DNA of 64,000 nt, taken from assembly GCA_016191525.1 (NCBI GenBank), contig JACPOK010000019.1, positions 780,007-844,006 of the forward strand. The letters are read 5' to 3'. The stretch is from Burkholderiales bacterium (lineage in GTDB: Bacteria > Pseudomonadota > Gammaproteobacteria > Burkholderiales > Burkholderiaceae_C). A program made the position numbers and the translations under genes. Below the pieces are notes generated by a model. It saw nothing but the letters and a program-made list of their open reading frames with translations, made no database searches and was not told the DNA's origin. This document shows, one piece after another, positions 27,596 to 36,913 of the stretch (position 1 is its first letter; the number at the start of each line of letters is the position of its first letter).

Positions 27596-28111
27596 ATGCC
27601 CAGCTACCAGGTCCGACCCGCTGTCCTGCGCGACGCCGACGCGGTCGCCGCGATCCACGCCGCCTCCTCCCATGCCGCCTATGAAGGCCTGGTGCCCGAC
27701 CAGCACCAGAGCCTGCCCATGGAAAAGCGCCGCGCGTTCTGGCGCGATGCCATTGAATACAGCGAGCCGCAGGTGCACCTTGCGATGGACGGCGACACGG
27801 CCGTCGGCTTCGTCGGCTTCGACCGTTCGCGCGACCCGAAGTCGAAGAACACCACCGGCGAAATCTGGGCCATCTACGTGCTGCCTTCGCACTGGAACCA
27901 GGGCGCGGGCCTGGCGCTGTGGGATGCCACGCGCGAAGGGCTGATCGAAGAGGGCTGCACCGAGGTCACGCTGTGGATACCCCTGGCCAACAACCGTGCG
28001 CTGCGATTCTTCGAGCTCGCCGGGTTCAAGCGCGAGACCAGCACGGCGCGCACCGCCGTGCTGGGCGGCGTCAAGCTGGAAGAAATCCGCCTCAAGCGCA
28101 AGCTGGACTGA
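27596..28111 (+). CDS. GNAT-family N-acetyltransferase
   Basis: A 171-residue acetyltransferase. [19 protein letters not shown] opens the fold, [21 protein letters not shown] includes the acetyl-CoA pyrophosphate loop (here QGAG), and [16 protein letters not shown] the C-terminal strand-helix. The ATG at 27596 begins the canonical N-terminus. Acceptor unknown. Confidence 0.88.
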   Translation: MPSYQVRPAVLRDADAVAAIHAASSHAAYEGLVPDQHQSLPMEKRRAFWRDAIEYSEPQVHLAMDGDTAVGFVGFDRSRDPKSKNTTGEIWAIYVLPSHWNQGAGLALWDATREGLIEEGCTEVTLWIPLANNRALRFFELAGFKRETSTARTAVLGGVKLEEIRLKRKLD

Positions 28112-28121
28112 GGCCGCCCGC

Positions 28122-29030
28122 ATGGCCAGCCTGCTGCTCCTGGTTGACGACATCGCCGCGCTGCTGGACGACGTGGGTGTGCTCACCAAGGTGGCCGCCG
28201 GCAAGACCGCCGGCGTGCTGGGTGACGACCTGGCGCTCAATGCCCAGCAGGTCACCGGCGTGCGGGCCGAGCGCGAACTGCCCGTGGTCTGGGCGGTGGC
28301 CAAGGGCTCGATGCGCAACAAGGCCATCCTGGTGCCGGCAGCGCTGGCCATCAGTGCCGCCGCGCCCTGGGCTGTCACGCCGCTGCTGATGGCCGGCGGC
28401 ACCTACCTGTGCCTGGAGGGCTGCGAGAAGCTGGCGCACCGGCTGCTGCACAGCCGCGCGGAGGACGAAGCCCACAAGGAGGCGCTGGCGCGCGCGCTGG
28501 ACAACCCGGCCGTCGATCCGTGCGTGCTGGAAAAGGAAAAGATCAGCGGCGCCGTGCGCACCGACTTCATCCTGTCGATGGAGATCATCACCATCACGCT
28601 CGGCACCGTGGCCGGGCAGGACTTTCCCACGCGGCTGGGCGTGCTGGCGGGCGTCGCCGTGCTCATGACCGTCGCGGTGTATGGCCTGGTGGCCGCCATC
28701 GTCCGGCTGGATGACCTCGGGCTGTACCTCACCCGCCGCGGCGGCGGCCCGGCTGTACTGGGGCGGGCCATCCTGCGCGCGGCGCCCTGGCTGATGAGGG
28801 GCCTGTCGGTGGCCGGCACCGTTGCGATGTTCCTGGTGGGTGGCGGCATCCTGGCGCACGGCATCGCCCCGCTGCACCACGCGGTCGAACACCTCGCCTC
28901 CCAAACCGGCGCCTGGGGCGGCGTGGCCTCGGCGCTGCTCAACGGCCTGGTGGGCCTTGCGGCCGGGGCCATCGCCCTGGCCGTGTGGACGCCGCTGCAT
29001 CGCCTGCTCGGCCGCAGGGCGGCGGCGTGA
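28122..29030 (+). CDS. DUF808 (YedI-like) membrane protein
   Basis: A 302-residue inner-membrane protein. [35 protein letters not shown] and [16 protein letters not shown] are family signatures. About six helices follow. Function unknown; the Asp-rich N-terminus is conserved. It starts 10 bases after the GNAT gene and overlaps the methyltransferase gene. Confidence 0.9.
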   Translation: MASLLLLVDDIAALLDDVGVLTKVAAGKTAGVLGDDLALNAQQVTGVRAERELPVVWAVAKGSMRNKAILVPAALAISAAAPWAVTPLLMAGGTYLCLEGCEKLAHRLLHSRAEDEAHKEALARALDNPAVDPCVLEKEKISGAVRTDFILSMEIITITLGTVAGQDFPTRLGVLAGVAVLMTVAVYGLVAAIVRLDDLGLYLTRRGGGPAVLGRAILRAAPWLMRGLSVAGTVAMFLVGGGILAHGIAPLHHAVEHLASQTGAWGGVASALLNGLVGLAAGAIALAVWTPLHRLLGRRAAA

Positions 29031-30163
29031 GCGCCTCCGTGCTCAACTGGAGCGAGGGCGGCGAGCCGCACAGCGTGCGCTGGCGCTCCGAAGCCGGCAG
29101 CGCCCCGCCGGCCCGGGTTCAGGTGGCGGACGACACGCTGTCTGCCGATGCCGCCTACCGGCTGGCCACCGAAGGCACGGGCCTGCTCTGGCGTGGCGAC
29201 TTCCAGAACGCGCGCCTGCTGCTGCAGGCACTGGCGCGCCGCACCGACCGCAAGCCGCGCAAGGCCGCCGCGCCCGCCGCCTCGGCGGCGGAGGGTTTCT
29301 ACAAGCACCGCCAGGCCCAGGGCCAGCGCGCCCGCGTGCTCGGCATGCTGCTGGTCCCGGTGGAGGGCGACTACGCAATCGCGCTGCGGCGCGCGCCAGA
29401 CCTGCGCGCGGCCTGTGCCGAGGCCTGGGGCCCGGCCGACGGGCAGGCCTCGGTGGCGTCTTTGCGCGAGTTGCTCGGCATCGTGGGCGCGCATGAGTGG
29501 CGCAAGAAGGGCGTGGAGATTCCCGCGCTGGGCGCCGGTCGCCGTATCCACGCGCACTACGGCGTGTTTTCACCCGTGCGCGGCGAGTACATCGACCTGG
29601 TGGCCCGGGCGCCTTTGCCTGCCAGCACACTGGCCTTCGACATCGGCACGGGCACAGGCGTGCTGGCCGCGGTGCTGGCCGCGCGCGGCGTGCAGCGGAT
29701 CGTCGCCACCGACCTGGACCCGCGCGCCCTGGCCTGTGCGCACGACAACATCGAACGGCTTGGCCTGCTCGGGCAGGTCGAGCTGCTGCAGGCCGACCTG
29801 TTTCCGCCGGGCCGTGCGCCGCTGGTGGTGTGCAACCCGCCCTGGCTGCCGGGCAAGCCGGCGTCGCCCATCGAACGCGCGGTGTACGACGAAGGCAGCC
29901 GCATGCTGCGCGGATTTATCGCCGGCCTGGCCGGGCACCTGGCGCCCGGCGGCGAGGGCTGGCTGGTGCTGTCGGACCTGGCCGAGCACCTGGGACTGCG
30001 CACACGCGATGAGCTGATGGCGATGTTCGATGCGGCCGGGCTGTCGGTGCTCGGGCGCAGCGACGTGCGCCCGCGCCACCCCAAGGCCACGGACGCCACC
30101 GACCCGCTGCATGTCGCACGGGCGCGGGAATTCACCTCGCTCTGGCGCCTCACGGCGCAATAA
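29027..30163 (+). CDS. Class I SAM-dependent methyltransferase
   Basis: A 378-residue protein starting at a GTG that overlaps the DUF808 stop (GTGA). The C-terminal half has [18 protein letters not shown] (SAM-binding motif I), [15 protein letters not shown], and [10 protein letters not shown], the NPPW/Y motif of enzymes that methylate exocyclic N atoms of RNA bases or Gln. The N-terminal 180 residues are a separate domain, as in RlmG-like enzymes. Target not defined. Confidence 0.85.
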   Translation: MSASVLNWSEGGEPHSVRWRSEAGSAPPARVQVADDTLSADAAYRLATEGTGLLWRGDFQNARLLLQALARRTDRKPRKAAAPAASAAEGFYKHRQAQGQRARVLGMLLVPVEGDYAIALRRAPDLRAACAEAWGPADGQASVASLRELLGIVGAHEWRKKGVEIPALGAGRRIHAHYGVFSPVRGEYIDLVARAPLPASTLAFDIGTGTGVLAAVLAARGVQRIVATDLDPRALACAHDNIERLGLLGQVELLQADLFPPGRAPLVVCNPPWLPGKPASPIERAVYDEGSRMLRGFIAGLAGHLAPGGEGWLVLSDLAEHLGLRTRDELMAMFDAAGLSVLGRSDVRPRHPKATDATDPLHVARAREFTSLWRLTAQ

Positions 30164-30171
30164 GGCCGCCC

Positions 30172-30426
30172 ATGGATTTTTCCGCCGACTGGATCAACTG
30201 GCTGCAATGGCCCGCGATGGCCGCCACGGTGCTGGCGGCCTGGCTGGTCGCCTCCACCCACAAGGGCCGCCGGGCCGTGGGCTTCTGGGTTTTCCTGGCC
30301 AGCAATGCGCTCTGGGTCGCCTGGGGCCTGCACGACGGCGCGATGGCGTTGATCGTGCTGCAGCTCGCGCTGGCCGCGCTGAACATCCGTGGCGCCCTGA
30401 AGGCGGAGGAGCCGCAGAAGACCTGA
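30172..30426 (+). CDS. Small membrane protein
   Basis: An 84-residue protein with three predicted hydrophobic segments (WPAMAATVLAAWLVAS, VGFWVFLASNALWVAWGL, ALIVLQLALAALNI). Unknown function; the last two segments recall PnuC- or SemiSWEET-sized transporters, though without clear motifs. It follows the methyltransferase by eight bases. Confidence 0.75.
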   Translation: MDFSADWINWLQWPAMAATVLAAWLVASTHKGRRAVGFWVFLASNALWVAWGLHDGAMALIVLQLALAALNIRGALKAEEPQKT

Positions 30427-30455
30427 GGGAATTCCCTCGTAGGCACGCGCCTACG
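30425..30455. promoter_or_regulatory. Two adjacent dyads
   Basis: GAGGGAATTCCCTC (30425-30438) is a perfect 14-base palindrome that contains the last bases of the TGA stop. CGTAGGC (30438-30444), loop ACGC, GCCTACG (30449-30455) is a perfect hairpin next to it. No T-run follows, so these may be operators for the downstream small gene and L,D-transpeptidase rather than a terminator. Confidence 0.4.
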
Positions 30456-30542
30456 CCATGACGCGGCCTCAGCGGATAAGCAAACGCCCGGCCGCTGCGA
30501 ACAATCAGTCCTTCCGAACATTCCGTTTTTTCCGGAGGGACC

Positions 30543-30722
30543 ATGTTCAGCACACCGCAATCCGCCCTGTCACCCGTGCAGGCGCCACCCGTCATTGACA
30601 CCACGGCCCGCTGGCTGTCCGAGCAGGACGAGCTGGCGCTGGGCTGCGAGTGCGCTGACCCGGCGCTGCAGATCGAGCGCTGGCAATACGAAGCCGCGCA
30701 AGGACAGGGCGCGCAGGCCTGA
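30543..30722 (+). CDS. Small hypothetical protein
   Basis: A 59-residue protein, MFSTPQSALSPVQAPPV... with an acidic middle (RWLSEQDELALGCECADP). GGAGGG sits four bases before the ATG, a strong ribosome site, and the stop is 13 bases before the L,D-transpeptidase ATG. No recognised family. The ribosome site and operon position are the main evidence that it is real. Confidence 0.6.
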   Translation: MFSTPQSALSPVQAPPVIDTTARWLSEQDELALGCECADPALQIERWQYEAAQGQGAQA

Positions 30723-30735
30723 ACGCAGGATTCGG

Positions 30736-31575
30736 ATGAAAAACAAGCAGCATCCCCGTTCGCCCGACCCGCACCAGGCGCGCCGCGAATTCATCGGTTC
30801 GGCGGCCATCGGCATGGGCGCTGCCGCCGTTGCGCTGCTGCTGGTGTTCTCCCCCCTCAAAACCTTGCTGCACAAGCGCAGCGCGCCCGCTCCTGTGCCG
30901 CAATCGGTGGTGCAGGCCCCCGCGGCCGCCGCCCCGGCTGCGCCGGTGCCAGTGCCTGCGCCGGTCCCCGCACCAGCGCCCGTGCACCTGGCTTCATTCG
31001 GCGACCAGGTGCCCACCGACGCGGTGCGCGGCATCGCCAACTGGGCTGTGCATTCGGGCGACCACAAGAAGATGGCCTTCGTCATCGTGGACAAGAAAGA
31101 TGCGCGCGTCTGGGTGTTCGGGCCGGACGGCGCGGTGCGCGGGCAAACCCCCGCGCTGATGGGCGCTGCCATCGGCGACGACAGCGTGCCGGGTATTGGC
31201 GAAAAGCCGCTGTCGCAGGTGCGGCCCGAGGAAAAGACCACGCCGGCCGGCCGCTTCATCGCGGAGCCGGGCGTCAACTCGCATGGCGAGGACATCGTGT
31301 GGGTGAGCTACGACCTCGCCGTCTCGATGCACCGCGTGCGGCCCCTGGTGGCCGCCGAGCGCCGGCTGCAGCGGCTGGCCTCGCTCACTCCCGATGACAA
31401 CCGCATCTCGTTCGGCTGCATCAACCTGCCGCCCGCGTTCTATGAGAACGTGCTGCGGCCCACGGTCAAGAAATACGGCGCCGTCATTTACGTGCTGCCC
31501 GAGACGCGTTCGCCGGCGCAGGTGTTCAATTCATACGACGTGCCGGTGGCGCCGATGCAGGTGGCACAGCGCTAG
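30736..31575 (+). CDS. L,D-transpeptidase family protein
   Basis: A 279-residue exported protein. A membrane anchor (about 20-45) is followed by a long Pro/Ala linker and a catalytic domain. RISFGCINLPPAFYENVL contains the active-site Cys in an (S/H)xGC(I/V)N context, the YkuD-type signature variant. Such enzymes make 3-3 cross-links in peptidoglycan or attach proteins to it. An RR-type start (QARREFIGSAAIGMG) hints at Tat export. Confidence 0.85.
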   Translation: MKNKQHPRSPDPHQARREFIGSAAIGMGAAAVALLLVFSPLKTLLHKRSAPAPVPQSVVQAPAAAAPAAPVPVPAPVPAPAPVHLASFGDQVPTDAVRGIANWAVHSGDHKKMAFVIVDKKDARVWVFGPDGAVRGQTPALMGAAIGDDSVPGIGEKPLSQVRPEEKTTPAGRFIAEPGVNSHGEDIVWVSYDLAVSMHRVRPLVAAERRLQRLASLTPDDNRISFGCINLPPAFYENVLRPTVKKYGAVIYVLPETRSPAQVFNSYDVPVAPMQVAQR

Positions 31576-31695
31576 GTGCTGTCTTACATCCGCCGTCGTG
31601 TCCTGCTGACGTTGCGGCTCTGCAGCCAGACTAATCTGCAGACAGCTGGCGCTTCAAGCCGGCAAACCCAACCAAACCATCAAGGAGCTTCCCCC

Positions 31696-32016
31696 ATGAC
31701 CTCATCGACCCAAATCAAGGGCCTGCTGGCCGGCCTGGCTGCTGTCGCCATCACCGGCGCCGCGTTCGCGCAGGGCAACCCGCCCACCACCGCCATCAAG
31801 AACGCCCCGATCGCCGCGGGCCAGCAAAGCTCGCAGAAGACCCCCATGGGCGAAACCGGTGTGCAGGCGCAGCCTGCCGGCACCACGGCCGCCACCACCA
31901 CGGGCAGCAGCACCTCTTCCGGCACCAGCATGGGCGCCTCGGGCTCCACCACGGCCACCGACACCTCGGTCGCCGCCAACAGCACGCCGCGCCGCGTTCG
32001 TGCCGACCGCAACTAA
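31696..32016 (+). CDS. Secreted Ser/Thr/Ala-rich protein
   Basis: A 106-residue protein with a signal peptide (IKGLLAGLAAVAITGAAFAQG) and a low-complexity Thr/Ser/Gly/Ala body, ending in basic RRVRADRN. AAGGAG precedes the ATG. Function unknown; periplasmic, disordered. A strong terminator follows. Confidence 0.75.
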   Translation: MTSSTQIKGLLAGLAAVAITGAAFAQGNPPTTAIKNAPIAAGQQSSQKTPMGETGVQAQPAGTTAATTTGSSTSSGTSMGASGSTTATDTSVAANSTPRRVRADRN

Positions 32017-32031
32017 GGCGATCGCATCCAC

Positions 32032-32062
32032 AAAAAAGCCGGGCAGTGCCCGGCTTTTTTTT
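32032..32062 (+). terminator. Rho-independent terminator
   Basis: AGCCGGGC (32037-32044), loop AGT, GCCCGGCT (32048-32055), then eight Ts. A-rich flank on the left also lets it serve the minus-strand gene. Confidence 0.9.
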
Positions 32063-32079
32063 ATTGATGCCGTCCGCCC

Positions 32080-32523
32080 CTATACCGCTTGCCAGCGGTT
32101 CTCCGAAACCAGGCAGCCGCCGATGCGCCAGGTTTCATCGGGCTGGCGCTCCAGCGCGAACAGGGCCAGCCACGACTTGTCGTCGCCGTCGGTGATTTCC
32201 ACCAGTTGCAGCACCGTGCCTTCGGCTTCCTCGGGCTTGAGGAAAGACACGGAATTGGGCCGGTACACCATGGGGTAGGCGCCGCGTACCATGGCCAGGA
32301 AGCGGTAAGAGCTGCCTATGGCCTCGCGTACGCCCGGCGTCGCCGTTTCAAAAGCCTTGTCGGCGTCATCGTCGGCGAAGGCGGCGAGCTGGGCCACGAT
32401 GACCTGCTGGATTTTCTGCGCCTCGCCATCGGCCAGGGGGCCGGCCGTTGCTTTCACCTGCGCGGTGGCGGCGCAAAACGCCAATGCAACCAGAAAGGCA
32501 AATCGAGTGAAGAGCGGATGCAT
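32080..32523 (-). CDS. DUF4864 family secreted protein
   Basis: A 147-residue protein with a signal peptide (RFAFLVALAFCAATAQVKA). IQQVIVAQLAAFADDDADKAFETATPGVR and YRFLAMVRGAYPMVYRP fit the DUF4864 family (SnoaL/NTF2-like fold). Function unknown. It converges on the 106-residue secreted protein across the shared terminator. Confidence 0.82.
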   Translation of the reverse strand: MHPLFTRFAFLVALAFCAATAQVKATAGPLADGEAQKIQQVIVAQLAAFADDDADKAFETATPGVREAIGSSYRFLAMVRGAYPMVYRPNSVSFLKPEEAEGTVLQLVEITDGDDKSWLALFALERQPDETWRIGGCLVSENRWQAV

Positions 32524-32644
32524 TTGGCGTCTCCCGGCGGTGGTTCCTGACCTGAAGATTAGGCGAGGGCGGGGGCCGGGGCCTGTAGGCTAAGTACGCC
32601 GCGCATCGTCGGCGGCCTCGCCGACTTGGGAGCCAGCCGCGCCT

Positions 32645-33520
32645 TCAGCCGAGCAGGGCTTGCAGGCCGCCCACCGGCTCGAACCGCTTGTCGCGGTAGT
32701 GCAGGCGGGTTGGCCCGGGCAGGGCGCGCTCGCGCACGCTGTGGCGCTCATCGCCGGGGTAGCAGATCACGCGCGCGCCGTCCTGCTCGAAGGGCTCGGG
32801 CTCGATCACCGGCGGCAACCGCAGGCGGGCCTCGGCCAGCACGCTCTGCACGCTGCCGTGCCGCGCCAGGTGCGCCAGGCTCATGATCTGCGGCGGCGCC
32901 AGCTCAATCTGCCGCTGCCAGTACTGCTCGAGGGCGGCGCGTGGCGAAAGCCAGGCGCTTTCGGTGGCTTCGTGGTTGTCGTGCGTGGCTTGCTGCCCGG
33001 GCGCGACCGCCGCGACAAAGAAGCGCGTGTCGAAGCGCTTGTTCACTACCGAAGCCACGCGCGGCGTGATCCAGCGCGACCAGGGCAGCAGGCTGGACGC
33101 GGCCAGCCGCAGGCGCATGGCCTGCAGCACTTCCTCAAACGAGCGGCCCTCGCGCGACAGGGCGGTGGCCCGCGCCGCCACGGCGCTGTCCGCACCTTGC
33201 GCATAGAGCACGCCGGTCTCCTCGAAAGCTTCGCGCAGCGCGGCCACGTACAGGCCCGCGGCGGTGAGGTCGTCCAGCGACGGTTCGTTGAGCGCGCCAT
33301 GCAGTTGTGCGGGCGGCGTGTCCAAGTGCGCGGCCATGTCCAGCAGCGCGTCATCGGCATCCACCTTGCCGCCGGGGAACACGTAGGCACCGCCCAGCAC
33401 GTCGGACAGGCCGTGGCGCCTGATCAGGAAAACCTCCAGCCCGCCGGGCGCGTCGCGCAGCATCACCACGGTGGCCGCGGGCCGCGCCGGGCCGGCCAGC
33501 ACTTCGGTATTGAGCTCCAT
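32645..33520 (-). CDS. NUDIX hydrolase
   Basis: A 291-residue hydrolase of the NUDT19-like type. GGAYVFPGGKVDADD and AALREAFEETGV form the Nudix box, split by a ~40-residue insertion as in the RP2/NUDT19 group (CoA/acyl-CoA pyrophosphatases). The ATG at 33520 is chosen; a GTG six bases earlier is possible. Substrate unproven. Confidence 0.88.
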   Translation of the reverse strand: MELNTEVLAGPARPAATVVMLRDAPGGLEVFLIRRHGLSDVLGGAYVFPGGKVDADDALLDMAAHLDTPPAQLHGALNEPSLDDLTAAGLYVAALREAFEETGVLYAQGADSAVAARATALSREGRSFEEVLQAMRLRLAASSLLPWSRWITPRVASVVNKRFDTRFFVAAVAPGQQATHDNHEATESAWLSPRAALEQYWQRQIELAPPQIMSLAHLARHGSVQSVLAEARLRLPPVIEPEPFEQDGARVICYPGDERHSVRERALPGPTRLHYRDKRFEPVGGLQALLG

Positions 33521-33588
33521 GGCCACAGGCTAGCAGAGCACCGCGCCGCCGCGCTTCGCGCAGATGACAGCAGCGGCAAAATGAGGCC

Positions 33589-34668
33589 ATGGACACTTCA
33601 CAGCCTTTTGACGCCGCCATCGAATTCGCCCGCAGCCACGAGGTGGCCTGGCCGCGTGATCCCGCTGCCGACCCGGCGTGCTGGGGTGTGCACCATGACG
33701 ACCCGCCGCCATGGAACCGCCTGCGCGGGCCGGTGCACCCGCGCGGCCCGGTGTCGGGCGTGATCTGGCGCCGGGGCGAGGAAGTTGCCAGCTGGGGTGA
33801 GCCCGGCCGCGCCGACCTGACCTTCAGCGTCGCCAAGACCTACCTTGCGTTACTGGCGGGCATCGCCCAGGCCCGCAGCCTTTTTCTGGACGCGGACGAG
33901 CCCGTGTCGGCCCGGCTGCCGGGGATTGGCTTCGACACGGCGCACAACCGCGCCGTCACCTGGGCCCACCTGCTGGAGCAGACCAGCGAGTGGCAAGGCA
34001 CCTGCCTGGGCATGCCGGACCAGGTGGAGCACTACCGGCACGTGGCGCACGACCCCAAGCCACCCGCGGGCCTCAAGGGCGAAGCGCGGCCGCTGCAGGC
34101 GCCGGGCACCTACTGGGAATACAACGACGTGCGCATCAACCAGCTCTCGCTGGCCCTGCTGCACCTGTTCCGCAGGCCATTGCCCGAGGTGTTCCGCGAA
34201 GCGGTGATGGACCCGATCGGCGCCATCGATGGCTGGCAATGGGTGGGCTATGACGATGCGTGGGTGGAAATCGACGGACAGCGCATGCCGTCGGTGCCCG
34301 GCGGCTCGCACTGGGGCGCCGGCGTATCGATCAGCGCGCGCGACCAGGCCCGGGTGGGTCAGCTGCTGCTTGATGGCGGGCGGCACGCCGGCCGGCAATT
34401 GGTGCCGCAGGCGTGGGTGGAGCGCATGAGCACGCCGTGCACGATCGCACCGTTCTATGGAAGGCTGGCCTGGCTCAACCGCGGCGGCAAGCTGTTCGCG
34501 GATGCGTCGGAGCGCAGCTGGTTCATGGTCGGCGCCGGCGGCCACTACGTGTGGATGGAGCCCGCGCATGACGCGGTGGTGGTGGTGCGCTGGCTGGACG
34601 CTGGCCGGGCGCCGGGCTTTGTCAGCCGCGTTGCTGCGGCGCTGCGGGCCTCAGCGGGCGGCGGCTGA
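33589..34668 (+). CDS. Beta-lactamase-fold serine hydrolase
   Basis: A 359-residue protein of the class C beta-lactamase/esterase superfamily. FSVAKT gives the SxxK pair (Ser80, Lys83), and YWEYNDVRIN supplies the second-motif Tyr, with Asp where the usual YxN Asn would be. No signal peptide is visible, so an esterase or amidase in the cytosol is likelier than antibiotic resistance. Confidence 0.85.
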   Translation: MDTSQPFDAAIEFARSHEVAWPRDPAADPACWGVHHDDPPPWNRLRGPVHPRGPVSGVIWRRGEEVASWGEPGRADLTFSVAKTYLALLAGIAQARSLFLDADEPVSARLPGIGFDTAHNRAVTWAHLLEQTSEWQGTCLGMPDQVEHYRHVAHDPKPPAGLKGEARPLQAPGTYWEYNDVRINQLSLALLHLFRRPLPEVFREAVMDPIGAIDGWQWVGYDDAWVEIDGQRMPSVPGGSHWGAGVSISARDQARVGQLLLDGGRHAGRQLVPQAWVERMSTPCTIAPFYGRLAWLNRGGKLFADASERSWFMVGAGGHYVWMEPAHDAVVVVRWLDAGRAPGFVSRVAAALRASAGGG

Positions 34669-35661
34669 AGCCTGCCGCTGCATCCGCTCCAGGATGAGCT
34701 GGCGCGTGCTGCGCACTTCGCTCTCGAAGGGCCCCTGCAGCTTCAGCGCCTGGTCGATCTGCAGCAAGGCCTCGCCTTGCCGCCCCTGGTCGGACAGCGT
34801 CTGCGCCAGGTTGTTCATCACCACCGTCGACTGCGGGTGCGCCTGCAGCGCCTTGCGCAGCACGGCCGCGGCCTCGATCAGGGCACCGCGTGCGTGGTGC
34901 TGGTTGGCCAGGCCGATGGCCGCGGGCAGGTTGCCGGGCCAGCGCTGCAGCGCTGCCCGGTAGCCGGCGATGGTGGCTTCGCGGTCGCCGCCGCGCTCCA
35001 GGCCGACCACGGCGTTGATCCACCCCGGTTCGGTGGCCGTGGCGGGAACGCGGTCGGGCGGCGTCACCACCATGGCCCAGTAACCGCTTTTCATCCAGGT
35101 GCGTTCGAAGGCGGTGAACGGCATCACCTGCCGCGCGTTCTCGCCGGAGCGCATGAACAGGCTGCCGGCGGGGTAGTCGAAGCCGTAGATCACGGCGTAG
35201 TGCCATTGCTGGAAAAACTCGCCCACATCCTGCAGCACCAGCACCGCGTTGCCCGCGGCAATCTCGCGCACCACATCCGCATAGCGCGGCGCGAGCAGGT
35301 AGCCCACGCGGCCCCACTTGCGCGGCGCGGCCAGCATCTCCACCTGCAGGCTGCCGTGGCGCGCCGGTACGTAGACCTGGCTGACCAGCGCCTCGGGGGT
35401 CGCGCCCGGCACACCCGTGTGGCCCAGAACGGTGGCCATGGCGGCAGGGCCGCACTGGTAGGCCTCTTGCGGAAAGAAGGGAACGCCTGACAGCTCGGTC
35501 TTCTGGCTGACCCCTTCGGGCCAGCCGCTTCGCAACTGGATGGTCTGGGGCACCAGGTCGGCGCAGCCGCCCAGCAATAACGCCAGCCCCAAACAGCAAA
35601 GGCCCGCGCGCAGGCGGGCCGGGAGGCTTCTCATTCCGGCCGTTCGGCCGGAATGGGCCAT
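34651..35661 (-). CDS. PA2778-family lipoprotein: C39-like peptidase plus TPR
   Basis: About 336 residues. A lipoprotein signal ends LALLLGGC. The C39-like domain has ELSGVPFFPQEAYQCGPAAMATVLGHTG with the catalytic Cys, HYAVIYGFDY with the His, then TPR repeats (about 215-320). The ATG at 35661 overlaps the upstream stop (TGATG); ATG 35634 is the alternative, both without a clear ribosome site. Always paired with PA2779-type genes, function unknown. A perfect hairpin covers the alternative start. Confidence 0.88.
   Translation of the reverse strand: MAHSGRTAGMRSLPARLRAGLCCLGLALLLGGCADLVPQTIQLRSGWPEGVSQKTELSGVPFFPQEAYQCGPAAMATVLGHTGVPGATPEALVSQVYVPARHGSLQVEMLAAPRKWGRVGYLLAPRYADVVREIAAGNAVLVLQDVGEFFQQWHYAVIYGFDYPAGSLFMRSGENARQVMPFTAFERTWMKSGYWAMVVTPPDRVPATATEPGWINAVVGLERGGDREATIAGYRAALQRWPGNLPAAIGLANQHHARGALIEAAAVLRKALQAHPQSTVVMNNLAQTLSDQGRQGEALLQIDQALKLQGPFESEVRSTRQLILERMQRQASAAAR
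35632..35655 (-). promoter_or_regulatory. Perfect 11-bp hairpin at PA2778-family start
   Basis: CATTCCGGCCG and CGGCCGGAATG are exact inverses separated by two bases. On the minus-strand mRNA the hairpin lies just after the PA2779 stop and contains the ATG at 35634. It may modulate translation or couple the two genes; no T-run makes it unlike a terminator. Confidence 0.55.
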
Positions 35662-36017
35662 CACTTGCGCATCGCGAAGTACCAGATCAGGCCTGCAACG
35701 ATGAGGACGGCGACAGTGGCGCCCGTGCTCCACGCGCCGGCCGGCGCGGTCTGGATGTCACCGGCGAGTTTTTGCACTTCCTGGTCGGTCATGGAAGCCA
35801 CGCGCTCGCGGGCCATGGCCGGGTCGATGCCCTGGGATTGCAGCTGCGCCACGGTTTCGGCACGGTCGAGCACGCTCAGCACCATGCTGCGTTCCACAGG
35901 CGCCGTGCCCGCGGCCGCCTGCTCCGTGCCGATCATGCCCGCGCGGGCGGACTGGAACGAAAGCGTCATCAGCGCAACGACAAGTACTCGGCAGGTATTT
36001 TTCTTCAGCGAAATCAT
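35661..36017 (-). CDS. PA2779-family small membrane protein
   Basis: A 118-residue protein with a signal peptide (TCRVLVVALMTLSFQSARAG), a soluble part with RAETVAQLQSQGIDPAMARERVASMTDQEV, and a C-terminal transmembrane helix ending YFAMRK. AAGGAG precedes the ATG. Gene order with the PA2778-type peptidase is conserved in proteobacteria. Function unknown. Confidence 0.88.
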   Translation of the reverse strand: MISLKKNTCRVLVVALMTLSFQSARAGMIGTEQAAAGTAPVERSMVLSVLDRAETVAQLQSQGIDPAMARERVASMTDQEVQKLAGDIQTAPAGAWSTGATVAVLIVAGLIWYFAMRK

Positions 36018-36240
36018 CTTCAGGCTCCTTGATTGAAGGTTAAGCGGATCCAGCGCGACCGGCAAAAAACCCCGGCGGGGCGCGAGGCCAATATACGCCC
36101 CGGCGCGCGGTTTGTGTGGAGTTTGCTGCTCGGCTTTACAGGCGCGTGCCCACAAGCTCGTGACAAAGCGCTACCGGCCGCGCGCAGGACGCAAAATACG
36201 CCTTCCCACCCGCTTTACCGACCCCCCAGGAAATACAAGC

Positions 36241-36909
36241 ATGCCTTCGCTGGAAACCATAGAGAAAGAAACCGGCCCGAACCCCACCGCCAGCGTGATC
36301 GTGCTGCACGGGCTGGGCGCTGACGGCAACGACTTCGTGCCCATCGCGCAGGAACTCGACCTGTCCGCCGCCGGCCCCGTGCGCTTTGTCTTCCCGCATG
36401 CGCCGGTGATGCCGGTGACCATCAACGGCGGCCATGCCATGCGTGCCTGGTACGACATCCTGGGCGCCGACCTGGTCCAGCGCGAGGACGAGCCCGGCCT
36501 GCGCAAGTCTCTAGCGCTGGTGGAGGAGGTGGTCGCGCGCGAGAAGGCCCGCGGCATTCCCGCCAGCCGCATCGTGCTGGCGGGGTTTTCGCAAGGCTGC
36601 GCCATGACGCTGCTTGCCGGCTTGCGCCATGGCGAGCAGCTGGCCGGGCTGGTCGGCCTGTCCGGCTACCTCCCGCTGGCTGCAACAACCGCGGTGGAGC
36701 GGCACCCCGCCAACGCAAGGACGCCGGTATTCCTGGCCCATGGGCAAATGGACCCGGTGATCGCGCTCGCGCGCGCCACCGCCTCACGCGACGCGCTCAA
36801 GGCAATGGGTTATGACGTGGAATGGCACGAGTACGCGATGGCGCACTCGGTCTGCCTGGAAGAAATCGCCGACCTCAACAGCTTTCTGCTGAGGGTTTTC
36901 GGCGCCTGA
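36241..36909 (+). CDS. Carboxylesterase/phospholipase-type alpha/beta hydrolase
   Basis: A 222-residue cytosolic hydrolase. LHGLGADGNDFVP forms the oxyanion loop, GFSQG (115-119) the nucleophile Ser117, DPVI the Asp region and MAHSV the His. Matches the EstB/acyl-protein-thioesterase family, which hydrolyses short esters. Single gene. Confidence 0.93.
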   Translation: MPSLETIEKETGPNPTASVIVLHGLGADGNDFVPIAQELDLSAAGPVRFVFPHAPVMPVTINGGHAMRAWYDILGADLVQREDEPGLRKSLALVEEVVAREKARGIPASRIVLAGFSQGCAMTLLAGLRHGEQLAGLVGLSGYLPLAATTAVERHPANARTPVFLAHGQMDPVIALARATASRDALKAMGYDVEWHEYAMAHSVCLEEIADLNSFLLRVFGA

Positions 36910-36913
36910 GGCG

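Noticed and set aside
33589..34668. Calling the SxxK hydrolase an antibiotic-resistance beta-lactamase
   Set aside because: No signal peptide is visible and the second motif differs from the class C YxN; an esterase-like role is more likely.
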